Made by a program: the position numbers and the translations under genes
The notes under the pieces: model-generated
Told to the model about the DNA's origin: nothing
The model's database searches: none
What the model saw: only the letters and a program-made list of their open reading frames with translations
Assembly: GCA_037179515.1 (NCBI GenBank)
Contig: JAXCGZ010017030.1
Location: 113,501-177,500, forward strand
Direction: 5' to 3'
DNA: 64,000 bases
From: Halocaridina rubra
Lineage: Eukaryota > Arthropoda > Malacostraca > Decapoda > Atyidae
Shown: positions 1 through 11,616 of the stretch, piece after piece
How the letters are laid out: each line of letters opens with the position of its first letter
Numbering within the stretch: position 1 is the first letter of the stretch

Positions 1-1570
1 GATAAGAATGTCCATAGAATTTTTATGCCAGGTAAAAATGGAGTAAGACATATGAGATTTAATAGAGTTGTTTTTGGAAACACCTCTAGTCCCTTTATAC
101 TAAATGCTACTGTTAAGTGTCATTTAAGTAAATATTCTGATTCTGAAGTTATTCAAGATTTAAAAAGAGATATGTATGTAGATAATTGGTTCAGTGGAGC
201 TGATAGCATAGAAGAGGTAGCAAGTAAGTATAGCACAGCATATGATATTATGGTTCAAGCTAACATGTCTCTTGAAAAACCTTCATCTAATAGTGTAATG
301 ATAGCTTCCAAGTTTAGTGATAAGATACAAATCCTAAGGGATGATGTCATTTAAAAATGGTATAATCACACTGATACATTTTCATATTGTGGTCTTAATT
401 ATGATTCTCATTTTGAAGTTTCATATACTAAAAGAACAGTTCTGAGTTTAATAGCTAAGGTGTTTGATCCTTGTGGATTTATCAGTCCATTTATCATGTA
501 TGCCAAGATTTTATTTCAGGATATTTGGAAATTGGGTGTATCTTGGGATGATAAATTGCCAGAAGATTTGGAAGTTAAATTTAAGAAATGGGTAGATAGT
601 ACCAACTACCTAAGCTCACCAGCTATAAATAGGTGTTATTTTACCAATGTACCTTGGAAGAGTATTGAACATATAGAGATTCATGGATATGGAGATGCCT
701 CTGAAAAGGGTTTGGGGGCATGCGTATACTAAATTGGAGCTAATGGGAGCATTACTTTGTGCTAGATTAGTAATATTTGTTGAAAATGCTCTAGATTTTA
801 AGATCAAACCTAAAATTGCATGTTGGACAGATTCCACTATTACTTTAGGGTGGATAAAGAGTAATTCAGTGATAAAGGATGTGTATGTTAATAACAGAGT
901 AAGAGAGATTCAGCAGTTGACACCTCCCAGTCACTGGTACCACTGTAATGGATTAGATAATCCAGCTGATTTGATGACCAGAGGTCTATTAGCAGAAAAA
1001 CTAGTAAACAATAACTTCTGGTTTAATGGTCCTAGTAATCTATCAGATCCCAATTTCAGCATTCAAGATAGTGATAACAATAGTGCTGTTAATGAGACTG
1101 TGGATCATAAACTTGAAGAAGATAACTTAGCATGTTTAACTGTTCAGACTGTAACTCCCATGTTTGATGTTGAAATATATAATAATCTTTATAAGTTATT
1201 GAGAATTGTTGCATATGTTTTAAGGTTTATAAGCAATTGTAGAGCTAAAAGGTTAGGTTTTGGTGTGATTATAAATGCATATCCTGGAAGAGATGGTTTG
1301 ATTCGTAGTGTTGATGTTAAAACTAGAAAAGTTGTTTTTAATAGATCAATACAAAGACTACATGATTTGGAGATGAATTCTCACTTAAACTTTGTTTTAG
1401 AGAACCATTCTGAACAAGTTCCTGATCAAGTAATTGATATTCCTGATGTAGATACTGATGTAGATATTAATGAGTTGTCAGAGCAGAATTCTAATCAAAT
1501 TGTTACTGATGACAATGTGTACTCAAGGAGAGAACGTTTAATTAAAAGGCCTTCTAAGTTAGATTTATGA
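1..1570 (+). pseudogene. BEL/Pao retrotransposon pol remnant, integrase missing
   Basis: Broken pol gene of a BEL/Pao LTR retrotransposon, cut by the left window edge. In order it shows the end of the reverse transcriptase with a YVDN box (a YVDD variant) near base 180, a Pao-type region with the motif FDPCGFISPF (about 463-490), an RNase H-like stretch with WTDSTITLGW (about 822-852), and a C-terminal DUF5641-like stretch with YPGRDGLIR (about 1279-1305). Breaks: a stop at 352-354 and a small deletion with frameshift near 727-735, where the segment between GACVY and TKLEL is lost. The integrase core expected before the DUF5641 region is absent, yet the two sides are joined in one open frame (683-1570). 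The family call is firm; the element is not functional. Confidence 0.85.
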
Positions 1571-1808
1571 AGTATTTATTTAATTCAAAATAGTAATGTT
1601 CTTGAATTGAGTATCTTTATTTAATATAATATAGTGTGTACTAATTGTGTTTCTTTCAGTTGGTTTATTAAGTATATGATCAGAATCTCCCCCTCCTTTT
1701 TTTTATCTTTGGTTATTTAGTAGTAAACTTATATTGGAATATGTTTGTAATATACTGTACTCTGAAATGTATGAAACTTGTGAAGATAAGGTACGTTTCA
1801 TCCCTTAT

Positions 1809-1817
1809 GGTGGGGAG
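1809..1817 (+). other. Polypurine tract-like site
   Basis: The purine-rich GGTGGGGAG lies just before a TG that could start a 3' LTR, 240 bases after the Pao reading frame ends. This is the expected place for the plus-strand priming site of the upstream BEL/Pao remnant. Confidence 0.4.
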
Positions 1818-1819
1818 TA

Positions 1820-2221
1820 TGTCAAATATAGTATTTATAATCATGCAAAGTTATTTATTTTAGTTTAGTTACGCCTCATTTAAGCATCAGCTGGCATCCA
1901 TTTTCTTTAGTTTGCAGGCCTTTAAATGTTCCTAAATTATTTCACATATAATTTTTTGCACTTTATTCATAGTAATAATTTATTAAGTAATTATTTATAC
2001 TTTAGTAGTTAATTAGGAAAATTATGAAAATAATATTTATGATTTACTGATGTAAAAGAAAGACTGTTTTTGTTAAATGTTAGAATGCTTTATTTTGTTT
2101 ATAAGATTGTATTGTTTTACGAAGAATATAGAGATGAAGAAAAAGGCTGCTGTTTGTTTAAAAACCCTTGCCTTCTAAATTTATGTGTTTGCTATTAAGT
2201 GAATATCAGTAATTGATAACA
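1820..2221 (+). repeat. Putative 3' LTR of the first BEL/Pao remnant
   Basis: This AT-rich 400-base stretch begins TGTCAAATAT after a polypurine-like site and ends TAACA at the junction with the next element. Its partner 5' LTR lies outside the window, so both edges are inferred. It has no coding potential. Confidence 0.4.
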
Positions 2222-3423
2222 GTGACTCAGGAAGAATGTAAACCATATGTGGCAGTATGGTCTGAACTTAGTGCAGAACAGGATTGCATATTACATGGGG
2301 CCAGAGTTGTTGTTCCTATGCAGCTTATGGAACAGATACTCACTAATCTACTTGAGGATCACCAGGACATTGTAAGATCTAAAGAAATAGCTAGAAGTTA
2401 CATGTGGTGGCCGGGAATGGACTAGGACATTGAAATGTCTGTTCAGAAATGTACGACTTGTTCCATCAATCAAAATAATCCCAAACCAACATCTTTGCAC
2501 CCCTGGGACTATCCTAGACATGTTTGGCAAAGGTTACACATTGATTTTGCTGGCCTATTTCTTGGATATTCTTACTTAATTGTTGTCGAAGCTTATAGTA
2601 AATGGCCAGAGATCATTAAAAATGCAGTATGCAGTCAACTACCTCACTTTGCACTATCAGGGCACTAATGCCGCATTTTGCAACCCATGGTTTGCCAAAG
2701 CACATAGTATCTGATAATGATCCTCAGTTTTCTTCTAAAAATTTCAAAGATTTTTTAGATATAAATAGTATTCAACACACCTTTTCTGCACCGTATAATG
2801 GGGAGGCAGAAAGATTTGTCCAGACATTTAAGCATAATATGAAATGTCAACAAGCCTCGCATGCTACTGTTCCTACTAGCATAAGTAAATTACTCTTAAG
2901 TTATCAAACTACTCCATATGCAACTCCGGGTATGGCACCATCAGTTTTGTTGATGAGGAGGAGGATTAGGACTAACTTAGATCTAATGCTGGCAGATTTT
3001 CTTAGTGATCAGCAGAACAAAGCCTGGACACAATTACAACACCAAAAGGAGATACAGCACATTCAACCTTCATCTCCAGTACTTTTACGATCGTACACAA
3101 CACCAGACAAGTGGATATCTGGGGAAATTACACATATAGTTGGGAATATGCATTATGATGTTGAAGTATATGGGAATGTAATGAAGAGACACACTGATCG
3201 GCTAAAACCTTCTTGGTGTGACAATAGGCACCACCTCTCAGCAGAGCAGTCTGATACTGAACAAACTCTTCATCCCAGAAATGCAGTGGAACCAGCCATG
3301 AACACAGAGGTTTCATTCTCAGCAGATGCATTAACAGTGCCTTTACCCCAGAGGCCGGTTGCATGCAGGATACATCTTGATAGGGCAACCAGGGGAATAG
3401 CTCCTAAGAAATTAGATTTGTAA
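2222..3423 (+). pseudogene. Ty3/Gypsy-type integrase fragment
   Basis: 3' part of a Gypsy-type pol. It starts in the zinc-binding region, with a His pair upstream and the Cys pair CTTC at about 2451-2462. It continues through the integrase core: first Asp in LHIDFAG (about 2540), second Asp in SDNDPQF (about 2710), Glu in GEAERFVQ (about 2806). A C-terminal region runs to the stop at 3421-3423. Defects are a TAG at 2423-2425 after WWPGM and a frameshift around 2640-2660. All three catalytic acids are still present. Upstream protease, reverse transcriptase and RNase H are absent. A BEL/Pao element is inserted 16 bases after the stop codon. Confidence 0.85.
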
Positions 3424-3460
3424 CCTTGCATGATATTATTGTTACCGCCACCCATGGCAG

Positions 3461-3614
<154 letters not shown>

Positions 3615-3998
3615 AGCAACACACATGTATGTGTGTATATGCAGACAGAGAGAAAGAGAGAGAGGGGTGCCACGGAGTGTCAGGAAAGACACTACAGGCC
3701 CTTGTTCTTGCTTAGTAAATATAATCCATATACTGCCATACACCTCGAGTGGATAGGCAGACAGAAACTGAGTGGATCAGAGAGCAGACGTATTATTCAG
3801 CGGATTTATTCTGGGCCTCAATTACGTAAGTTATGAGAAGCTAACTGCATTAACCTGTAATAACTAACATGTAGCAAAAAATAATAAATAGAGAGTAAGG
3901 ATGATGACATTAACTAAATACACTCGTGTAATGTAGAATCATATATTGTATTCAATGATTAATAGTAGTTGTTTTATGGCTTCTAGGCAAACCGTACC

Positions 3999-4005
3999 TA
4001 TAAAG
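3999..4005 (+). promoter_or_regulatory. TATA box in 5' LTR
   Basis: TATAAAG lies about 70 bases before the LTR end and is conserved in the 3' LTR. It is the likely core promoter for the element's RNA, with the RNA start some 25-30 bases downstream. Confidence 0.6.
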
Positions 4006-4043
4006 ACGAGTCTGCGATGTGGCCCTTTCCTTTATCACCTACT

Positions 4044-4049
4044 AATAAA
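4044..4049 (+). terminator. AATAAA polyadenylation signal in 5' LTR
   Basis: The AATAAA hexamer sits 45 bases after the TATA box and 24 bases before the LTR end, in the expected R-region position. Confidence 0.55.
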
Positions 4050-4073
4050 CTTGACTGCCTTAAAAGGCATCAA

Positions 4074-4091
4074 TGGTTTGCGTAAAGCCTA
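4074..4091 (+). other. Candidate primer binding site
   Basis: The sequence TGGTTTGCGTAAAGCC begins one base after the 5' LTR. TGG is complementary to the CCA tail of a tRNA, as expected for minus-strand priming. The tRNA was not identified. Confidence 0.4.
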
Positions 4092-4491
4092 GAGGGAGAT
4101 GATGAAGACCAGATGCTGAGGAGACGACCGCTACATCACAGTGGAGAGACTACGGCGACAAAGTAATCACCTTAAATGAGTCAGAGTGATGAGCGACCGT
4201 GAACAAAATATACTGGGACGAGCAAATGAAAGAACATCAGAGCGAGGATCGAAAATAGACGCAAAAGTCTATGGAGTGAAACACAAAATATCAGCCTCCC
4301 CCAAAATAAAATTCACATAATGCATTTCAGCGGCTAATAGAGAGATGAGTCTCAGCCCAGGTAAGGCATAATTTAAGAATTGTGATAGACAGAGGATCAC
4401 ATGAGAGCTGGTGTATGGAGGAACAGACGAATACGGCATTGTAGAGTGTGTGCCGGTGGCAACAAAGATGAATAATAAAGGTTGAAACATA

Positions 4492-5067
4492 GTGATAACT
4501 GATTGAATATTGTTGTGAGTTGTGCTGAAGGTCTCAGCAGACCTAAAAATTAATTATTGCAACGGGGGGAGTGCTTACACCTAGAGGGAGAGTGAAGGAC
4601 AGATTGAAGAGCATTAAAGGTATAAGCAACGGCTCATGAAGCCAAGTAATTAGCTGGATTTGAGTGATGTTAAAGGTATAAGCAACGGCTCATGATGCCA
4701 AGTAATTAGCTGGATTTGAGTAATGTACAATAGCACTAAGGAAATTGTCAGGTTATTATGGGATATATTTCAACAAAGGTGAATAATAAAGGTGAACATA
4801 GTGATTACTGATTGAATATTGTTGTGAGTTGTGTTGAAGGTCTCAGCAGACCTAAAAATTAATTATTGCAATGGGGGGAGTGCTTACACCTAGAGGGAGA
4901 ATGAAGGAGAGATTGAAGAGCATTAAAGGTATAAGCAATGGCTCATGAAGCCAAGTAATTAGCTGGATTTGAGAAATGTTAAAGGTATAAGCAATGGCTC
5001 ATGAAGCCAAATAATTAGCTGGATTTGAGTAATGTACAATAGTAGTAAGGAAATTGTCAGGTTATTA
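4492..5067 (+). repeat. 309 bp tandem duplication in the retroelement leader
   Basis: Two copies of a 309 bp unit begin at 4492 and 4801, each opening GTGATNACTGATTGAATATT. Inside each copy a ~54 bp subunit containing GGTATAAGCAA and TTAGCTGGATTTGAG occurs twice. No reading frame is maintained, so this is untranslated leader. Confidence 0.85.
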
Positions 5068-5219
5068 CATAATTTGTATATTGTAAAGGTTGATGCAGTT
5101 AGGAGATATTTATCTTAACAGTAGAATTGAGACAAATTAGTAGGGCTCATATTCATGTACTTGCAATGTCTGTTCTAAATGCTATAGGTTACTAGGTGCA
5201 TGACGTGTTGGCTACAGTA

Positions 5220-6830
5220 GTATGAATGGAGGAGGTTGTCCCTCCGCAATGTGGGAGCGGAGTTCAGGTATCCCTCCGCAGTGCTACAATGGTAAGTAAG
5301 ATACATTGGTAGAAACGGAGGAGGTTTCCCTCTGCAACGTGGGAGTGGAGTTCAGGTGTCCCTCCGCAGTGCTACAGTGGTAAGTAAGATACAGTAGTTT
5401 GAACGGAGGACGTTGTCCCTCCGCAATGTGAGAGCAGAATTCAGGTGTCCCTCCACAGTGCTACTGTGGTAAGTAAGCTACAGTGGTAGAAACGGAGGAG
5501 GTTTTCCCTCCACAACGTGGGAGCGGAGTTCTGGTGTCCCTCCGCAGTGCTACAGTAGTGTGAACGGAGGAGGTTTTCCCTCTGCAACGTGGGAGCGGAG
5601 TTCAGGTGTCCCTCCGCAGTGCTACTGTGGTAAGTAAGCTACAGTGGTAGAAACGGAGGAGGTTTTCTCTCTGCAATGTGGGAAGTGGCGTTGTGGAAAC
5701 CCTCCACCCTGCTACAGTGGTGTGAACGGAGGAGGTTTTCCCTCCGCAACGTAGGAGCGGAGTTCTGGTGTCCCTCCTCTGTGCTACAGTAATGTGGATG
5801 GAGGAAGTTTTCCCTCCGCAATGTGGGAGCGAAGTTCAGGTGTCCCTCCGCAGTGCTACAGTGGTAAGTAAGCTACAGTGGTAGAAACGGATGAGGTTTT
5901 CCCTCTGCAACGTGGGAAGTGGAGATGTGGAATCCCTCCACACTGCTACAGTGGTGTGAACAGAGGAGGTTTTCCCTCTGCAACGTGGGAGCGGAGTTCT
6001 GGTGTCCTTCCGCAGTGCTACAGTAGTGTGAACGGAGGAGGTTTTCCCTCTGCAGCGTGGGAGCGGAGTTCAATTGTCCCTCCGCAGTGTTACAGTGGTA
6101 ATTAAGCTACAGTGGTATGAACAGAGGAGGTTGTCCCTCCGCAACATGAGAGAAGAGTTAAGGTGTTCCTCTGCAATGCTACAGTGGTCAGTTTGCTACA
6201 GTGGTAAGAACGGAGGAGGTTTTCCCTCAGCAACGTGGGAACTGGAGTTGAGATATCCCTCTGGAGTGTTACAGTGGTAAGTAAACTACAGTGGTATGAA
6301 CGGAGGAGGTTGTCCCTCCGCATCATGAGAGCAGAGTTAAGGTGTTCCTCCGCAATGCTACAGTGGTAAGTTTGCTACAGTGGTAAGAACGGAGGAGGTT
6401 TTCCCTCCGCAATGTGGATACCGGAGTTGGGATATTCCTACGGAATGCTACAGTGGTAACTTACCTACAGTGGTAAGTACGGAGGAGGTTTTCCCTCCAT
6501 GAAGTGGGAAGCAGACATGAGGTATCTCTTCGCAGTGCGACAGTGGTATGAATATAGGAGGTTTTCCTTTTGTAATGTGGGAAGCTGAGTGGAGGTATCC
6601 CTCTGGAATGCCACAGCGGTAAGTTAGCTACAGTCCATACGCCATGCTGCAGTGGTAAGTTAGCTACAGTGGTATGAACGGAGGAGGTTTTCCCTCCGCA
6701 ATGTGGGAATCGGAGTTGGGATATCCCACCGCAGTGCTTCAGTGGTGTGAACGTAGGAAGTTTTTCCATCCGCAATATAGGAAGCGAAGTTGAGGTATCC
6801 CTCTGCAGTGCAGGACCTTTTGACTAACCA
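5220..6830 (+). repeat. Leader minisatellite, ~70-120 bp units with hairpins
   Basis: Some 18-19 imperfect units each contain a self-complementary core of the form CGGAGGAGGTTTTCCCTCCG, then a line like GTGGGAGCGGAGTTC, then CTCCGCAGTGCTACAGTGG. The GGAGG/CCTCC arms could form a short hairpin in every unit. The array sits between the leader and the gag-like frame. Confidence 0.9.
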
Positions 6831-6944
6831 AAGCGGAGTTGAAATTACCCTTCCATAATGGTAAAAGCGGAGATAAGGTTATCCATCCACAGCGTCAGCT
6901 TAGTCCGATTGAGGAAAGAGGCAGATCGCTTACCCGAATAAGAT

Positions 6945-8128
6945 ATGGAGGCAAACGATAAGAATAGGAAATTGAATATAGAAAAGGGAAGCCCTAGGAT
7001 GTGGACGACAACTGAAGGCGAGACGCAAGATGCCAAGATAATTATAAGAACAGATATAGAGACACACGTGAATGAACGGCTTGGAGAACTGACAGGCGAG
7101 GCAAAGGAGCCGATGAAGAAGCTACCAACAGCAACAGAAGAAGCCCTGATGATCAGTGTCTTGGAGTCCGCCAAAGAATCCATCAGAGGCATAGCTGAAC
7201 AGATAATGCAGGAGCAGTGGATAATGATGAACGGCTGCTAAGGAAGGAGCGGGTGCACGGAATAGAACTGGTGGAAAAAGGCCCGAGGAGAACAAGGAGT
7301 GATACGAGCACGAGCAAAAGGGGAAAGGCAGACGGTGAAGGGAACCACGAGGGCGAGGATCAACAGGGCAAGAAAGAGCGAGAGAGGGAGAAGCAACAAA
7401 CGGATGCGGTAGCCAGCAGAAACGCTATTCCGGTCTACTCATGGCTAGTGGAACCCACAGGAGCTGCCCAATTGCGAGCAGATCCAGTGATGAACAGACA
7501 AGGGAATGCTCTTTGGCTCGACGGACTGTAAGTGCAGTTGATAGAAGTGTGAGAAGGACTGATACGGGAGGCAAGGAACGATTGCGACTCTGAAATCAGA
7601 GTGATCAAGGATGCAAGGGGTCAATTGCCTGTGAAAATGTCATGTGAGTTAGGAATGATGTCCCAAATGAAAGAGAATAACACAGGAAGCCCCTGTGGAG
7701 CAAAGGATCTCATAAGGTACATCGCAGAGCAGATGGGCAATATCCGAACGTGGGATGTGCTGGCAAGAATTGACACTGGTCGTGGGTCTCCAAGGGAAAC
7801 CAGAGGCAATTGAGATGGACCAGAGTGCGAAAAGGCAAAGGAAAGGGAGACATGGTCTGAACTATGCCAATTGTGTCATGAGAGACAGTTGCTCAAAGCC
7901 TGCTGGACCTTCGCAAGGCTAGGGAGTAAGGAGCGCCTGAGGGTGGCTGCAAAGGTTTGGGTATGCTTCGGGTGCCTAAAGCAGAACACAAAGTCGCCAT
8001 ATGCCAAGAAAGAAAGCCATGTGAAGTACATGAGAGTGACTCGCACGCGACGATCCTGCACATGGATTATGACAGTAGGTCGACAGGGAGGACTAGTGAA
8101 CGAGACAACCAAAGGAACCAGCGACCAT
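6945..8128 (+). pseudogene. gag-like region, duplicate copy A
   Basis: The open frame at 6945-7241 starts MEANDKNRKL and is rich in charged residues. It continues in broken pieces (7217-7531, 7601-7813, 7871-8173). Near 7862-7930 the bases encode CQLCHERQLLKAC followed by FARLGSKERLR and CFGCL, the spaced Cys/His pattern of BEL-type Gag zinc knuckles. The N-terminal part matched no family I recognise; position and charge suggest Gag. It is nearly identical to 10294-11478 (offset 3349). Defects include TGA stops shared with copy B at 7550-7552 and about 7811, and a private TAA at about 7529. The copy ends at a 1.26 kb deletion joined to pol near 8128. Confidence 0.75.
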
Positions 8129-9829
8129 GAGTGGAGCTCAAAGATTGCGCGTTCACTAGACAAAGCATACTGACAACTTTCTGTGTCTTCTATGACCCTC
8201 TCGGAATACTGGCGCCTTTCGTAGTCCGCGCCAAGATCATCTTCCAGGAAGAGTGCCGGACTGGTAAGAGATGGAACGAGCCTATCAGCAAGCAAGGTCA
8301 GCGGGATTGGAAGGAATGGATGCACACTTTCCGACAGTTGAAGGGGTTCATGATACCTAGACACTATCGCAATGGGGCTACGGGAGAACTTGAGCGAGTG
8401 GAATTACACACCTTTGCCGACGCATCCCAGTCGGAGTATGGAACAGCCAGCTACCTGCGCTTCATTGACACTAAGGACAGGGTAAGCGTGTCCTTCATTC
8501 TCGGTAAGACACGTTCAGCCCCTTCGAAGGGAATGAGTATACCTAGGTTGGAGCTGTGTGCCGCCAAGCTTGCTGCCGAAGTAACTGCTATCATCGCCGA
8601 CAAGCTAGAGGTCAAGATTGATGATATCGTGTATTGGACAGACAGTATGCTCGTGCTGCAGTACATCAGCAATCCTAGCAGGCAGTTCAAGACCTACGTT
8701 GCTAACAGGGTGGCAGCAATACAGCGTCTGGCACCGATCCGACAATGGCGACACGTGCCCTCAGCACATAACCCAGTAGACGATGTATCGCGGGGCCTTT
8801 CGAGCCATACCATGATGGTGAGGAGCAGGTGGACAAGTGGGCCAGACTTCCTAGGCTACCCAAGGAAGCATTGGCCTCTAGAAAACACTACGCCGACAGG
8901 AGACACTGAAGACATGGAGCTGCGACCGCCCTTATCACTGACAGCATTGGTAACTGAGACTCCACCATCAGCATATCAATGCCTCTGGAACCAGTGTCTA
9001 TAGCTGGGATACATTACTGAGATCGGTGGCCTGGCTATGGAGGTTCATCGGGTGGCGCTTTCCCAGGCTGGCCTCTCTGGTGAACAATCATAGCTACATC
9101 TCCGTGGACGAGTTACACATGGCTGAACATCGGGTTATTAAGGCCGTGCAAAAGGAGAGTTATGGGGAGGCAGTCAAGGCTCTCCGAAGTGGCAAGCCAC
9201 TCACCAAGTGCTGTGGGATATTCCTCTTGGAGCCACACCTAGATTTGAAAGGTTTAGTATGAGTGGGTGGTCGCCTACGTAAAGCCGTGGTGACACAGGA
9301 CATACATAATCCCAATTCTCCTCCCTAAGGACCCTCCAGTTACTACCCTCGTTATCCGACACATCCACCAGGTAAATGCAGGACACATGGGGAGGGAGCA
9401 CACGATCGCCTCACTGAGAGAAAAGTACTGGGTCCCACAGGTGCGACGACTGGAAGATAGATTGCTGAGACAGTGCATCTTGTGCAGAAGGCAAAATGGG
9501 CAGCCGCGACCACAGAGACAGGTGGGTCTTCCAGATGATAGAGTGGCATATGGACAAACCCCCTTTGAGGCCACAGGACTCGACTGCTTTGGCCACTTCA
9601 TGGTTACTGTGGGACGTCGATGCGATAAGAGATGGGGCTGCCTCTTTACGTGCCTTAGCACCAGGGCGGTCCACCTGAAGACACTTACCAGGCTAGATGC
9701 TGCAGACCTACTCTTGGCTATCTCTCGGTTCACGTGCAGGAGGGGCATCACACCACGGCTGTTGCGATCGGACAATGGCACCAACATGGTACGGGCGTGC
9801 AAGGATCTCAAAGAGGTTGCAAAGTCCTG
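8129..9829 (+). pseudogene. BEL/Pao pol remnant, duplicate copy A
   Basis: Copy A of pol lacks protease and most of the reverse transcriptase. It enters directly at VELKDCAFTRQ (8131 onward), with the Pao-type FYDPLGILAPFV, the RNase H-like WTDSMLVLQYIS (about 8635-8670), then integrase zinc-binding (CILCRR near 9476), core Asp in GLDCFGHF (about 9580) and Asp in RSDNGTN (about 9768). It stops before the catalytic Glu because the second copy of the minisatellite begins at about 9830. Breaks: stops at 9001-9003 and 9260-9262, the latter shared with copy B, plus a one-base insertion near 9310. Equivalent to 12740-14436. Confidence 0.88.
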
Positions 9830-10200
9830 AGAGGAGGTTTTCCCTCCACGAAGTGGGAAGCAGAGATGAGGTATCTCTCCGCAGTGCTACAGTGGTATGA
9901 ACATAGGAGATTTTCCTTTTGTAATGTGGGAAGCTGAGTGGAGGTATCCCTCCGGAATGCTACAGCGGTAAGTTAGCTACAGTACATACGCCATGCTGCA
10001 GTGGTAAGTTAGTTACAGTGGGATGAACGGAGGAGGTTTTCCCTCCGCAATGTGGGAATCGGAGTTGGGATATCCCACCGCAGTGCTTCAGTGGTGTGAA
10101 CGTAGGAAGTTTTTCCATCTGCAATATAGGAAGCGAAGTTGAGGTATCCCTCTGCAGTGCAGGACCTGTTGACTAACCAAAGCGGAGCTGAAATTACCCT
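9830..10200 (+). repeat. Second copy of the leader minisatellite end
   Basis: Integrase sequence of copy A changes abruptly into GAGGAGGTTTTCCCTCC and then follows 6481-6850 almost base for base. This is the junction of the internal duplication. Only the last few hairpin units are repeated. Confidence 0.9.
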
Positions 10201-10293
10201 TCCATAATGTTAAAAGCGGAGTTAAGGTGATCCATCCACAGCGTCAGCTTAGTCCGATTGAGGAAAGAGGCAGATCGCTTACCCGAATAAGAT

Positions 10294-11580
10294 ATGGAGG
10301 CAAACGATAAGAATAGAAAATTGAATATAGAAAAGGGAAGCCCTAGGATGTGGATGACAACTGAAGGCGAGAAGCAAGATGCCAAGATATTTACAAGAAC
10401 AGATATAGAGACACACGTGAATGAACCGCATGGAGGACTGACAGGCGAGGCACAGGAGCCGATGAAGAAGCTACCGACAGCAACAGAAGAAGCCCTGATG
10501 ATCAGTGTCTTGGAGTCCGCCAAAGAATCCATCAGAGGCATAGCTGAACAGATAATGCAGAAGCAGTGGAACAATGATGAACGGCTGTTAAGGAAGGAGC
10601 GGGTGCACGGAATAGAACTGGTGGAAAAAGGCCCGAGGAGAACAAGGAGTGATACGAGCACAAGCAGGAGGGGAAAGGCAGACGGCAAAGGGAACCACGA
10701 GGGCGAGGATCAACAGGGCAAGAAAGAGCAAGAGAGGGAGAAGCGACAAACGGATGCGGTAGCCAGAAGAAACGCTATTCCGGTCTACTCATGGCTAGTG
10801 GAACCCACAGGAGCTGCCCAATTGCGAGCAGATCCAGTGATGAACAGACAAGGGAATGCTCTTTGGCTCGACGGACTGCAGGTGCAGTTGATGGAAGTGT
10901 GAGAAGGACTGATACGGGAGGCAAGGAATGATTGCGACACTGAAATCAGAGTGATCAAGGATGCAAAGGGTCAATTGCCTGTGAAAATGTCATGTGAGTT
11001 AGGAATGATGTCCCAAATGAAAGAGAATAACACAGGAAGCCCCTGTGGAGCAAAGGATCTCATAAGGTACATTGCAGAGCAGATGGCCAATATCCGAACG
11101 TGGGATGTGCTGGCAAGAATTGACACGGGTCGTGGGTCTCCAAGGGAAACCAGAGGCAATTGAGATGGACCAGAGTGCGAAAAGGCAAAGGAAAGGGAGA
11201 CAGGGTCTGAACTATGCCAATTGTGTCATGAGAGACATTTGCTCAAGGCCTACTGGAGCTTCGCAAGGCTAGGGAGTAAGGAGCGCCTGAGGGTGGCTGC
11301 AAAGTTCTGGGTATGCTTCGGGTGCCTAAAGCAGAACACGAAGTCGCCATATGCCAAGAAAGATAGCCATGTGAAGTACATGAGAGTGACTCGCACGCGA
11401 CGATCCTGCACATGGATTATGACAGTAGGTCGACAGGGAGGACTAGTGAACGAGACAACCAAAGGAACCAGCGACCATCAAGCCGAAAAGGTGACATATG
11501 GTGCGATCGAGAACGAAAAGGCCATGGTTAAGAGATACAATGATGGTCAGAACAAAGAGGTGACATGCATCAGAAGATAA
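10294..11580 (+). pseudogene. gag-like region, duplicate copy B
   Basis: The frame 10294-10902 gives a 202-residue charged protein beginning MEANDKNRKL, longer and less broken than copy A. A TGA at 10900-10902 interrupts it; translation resumes at 10951 in another piece, then 11221-11580. The zinc knuckle region reads CQLCHERHLLKAY with FARLGSKERLR and CFGCL; one Cys is Tyr here (Cys in copy A). A Gag role is inferred from order within the element and this knuckle. Confidence 0.75.
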
Positions 11581-11616
11581 GCTCAGAGCCACTAACTATG
11601 CCGGACGGTCCAGGGA

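Noticed and set aside
7876..8364. 162-codon minus-strand frame opposite the BEL element
   Set aside because: It is antisense to recognisable gag-pol motifs and has a parallel shadow at 12575-13018 in the duplicate; no motif of its own.
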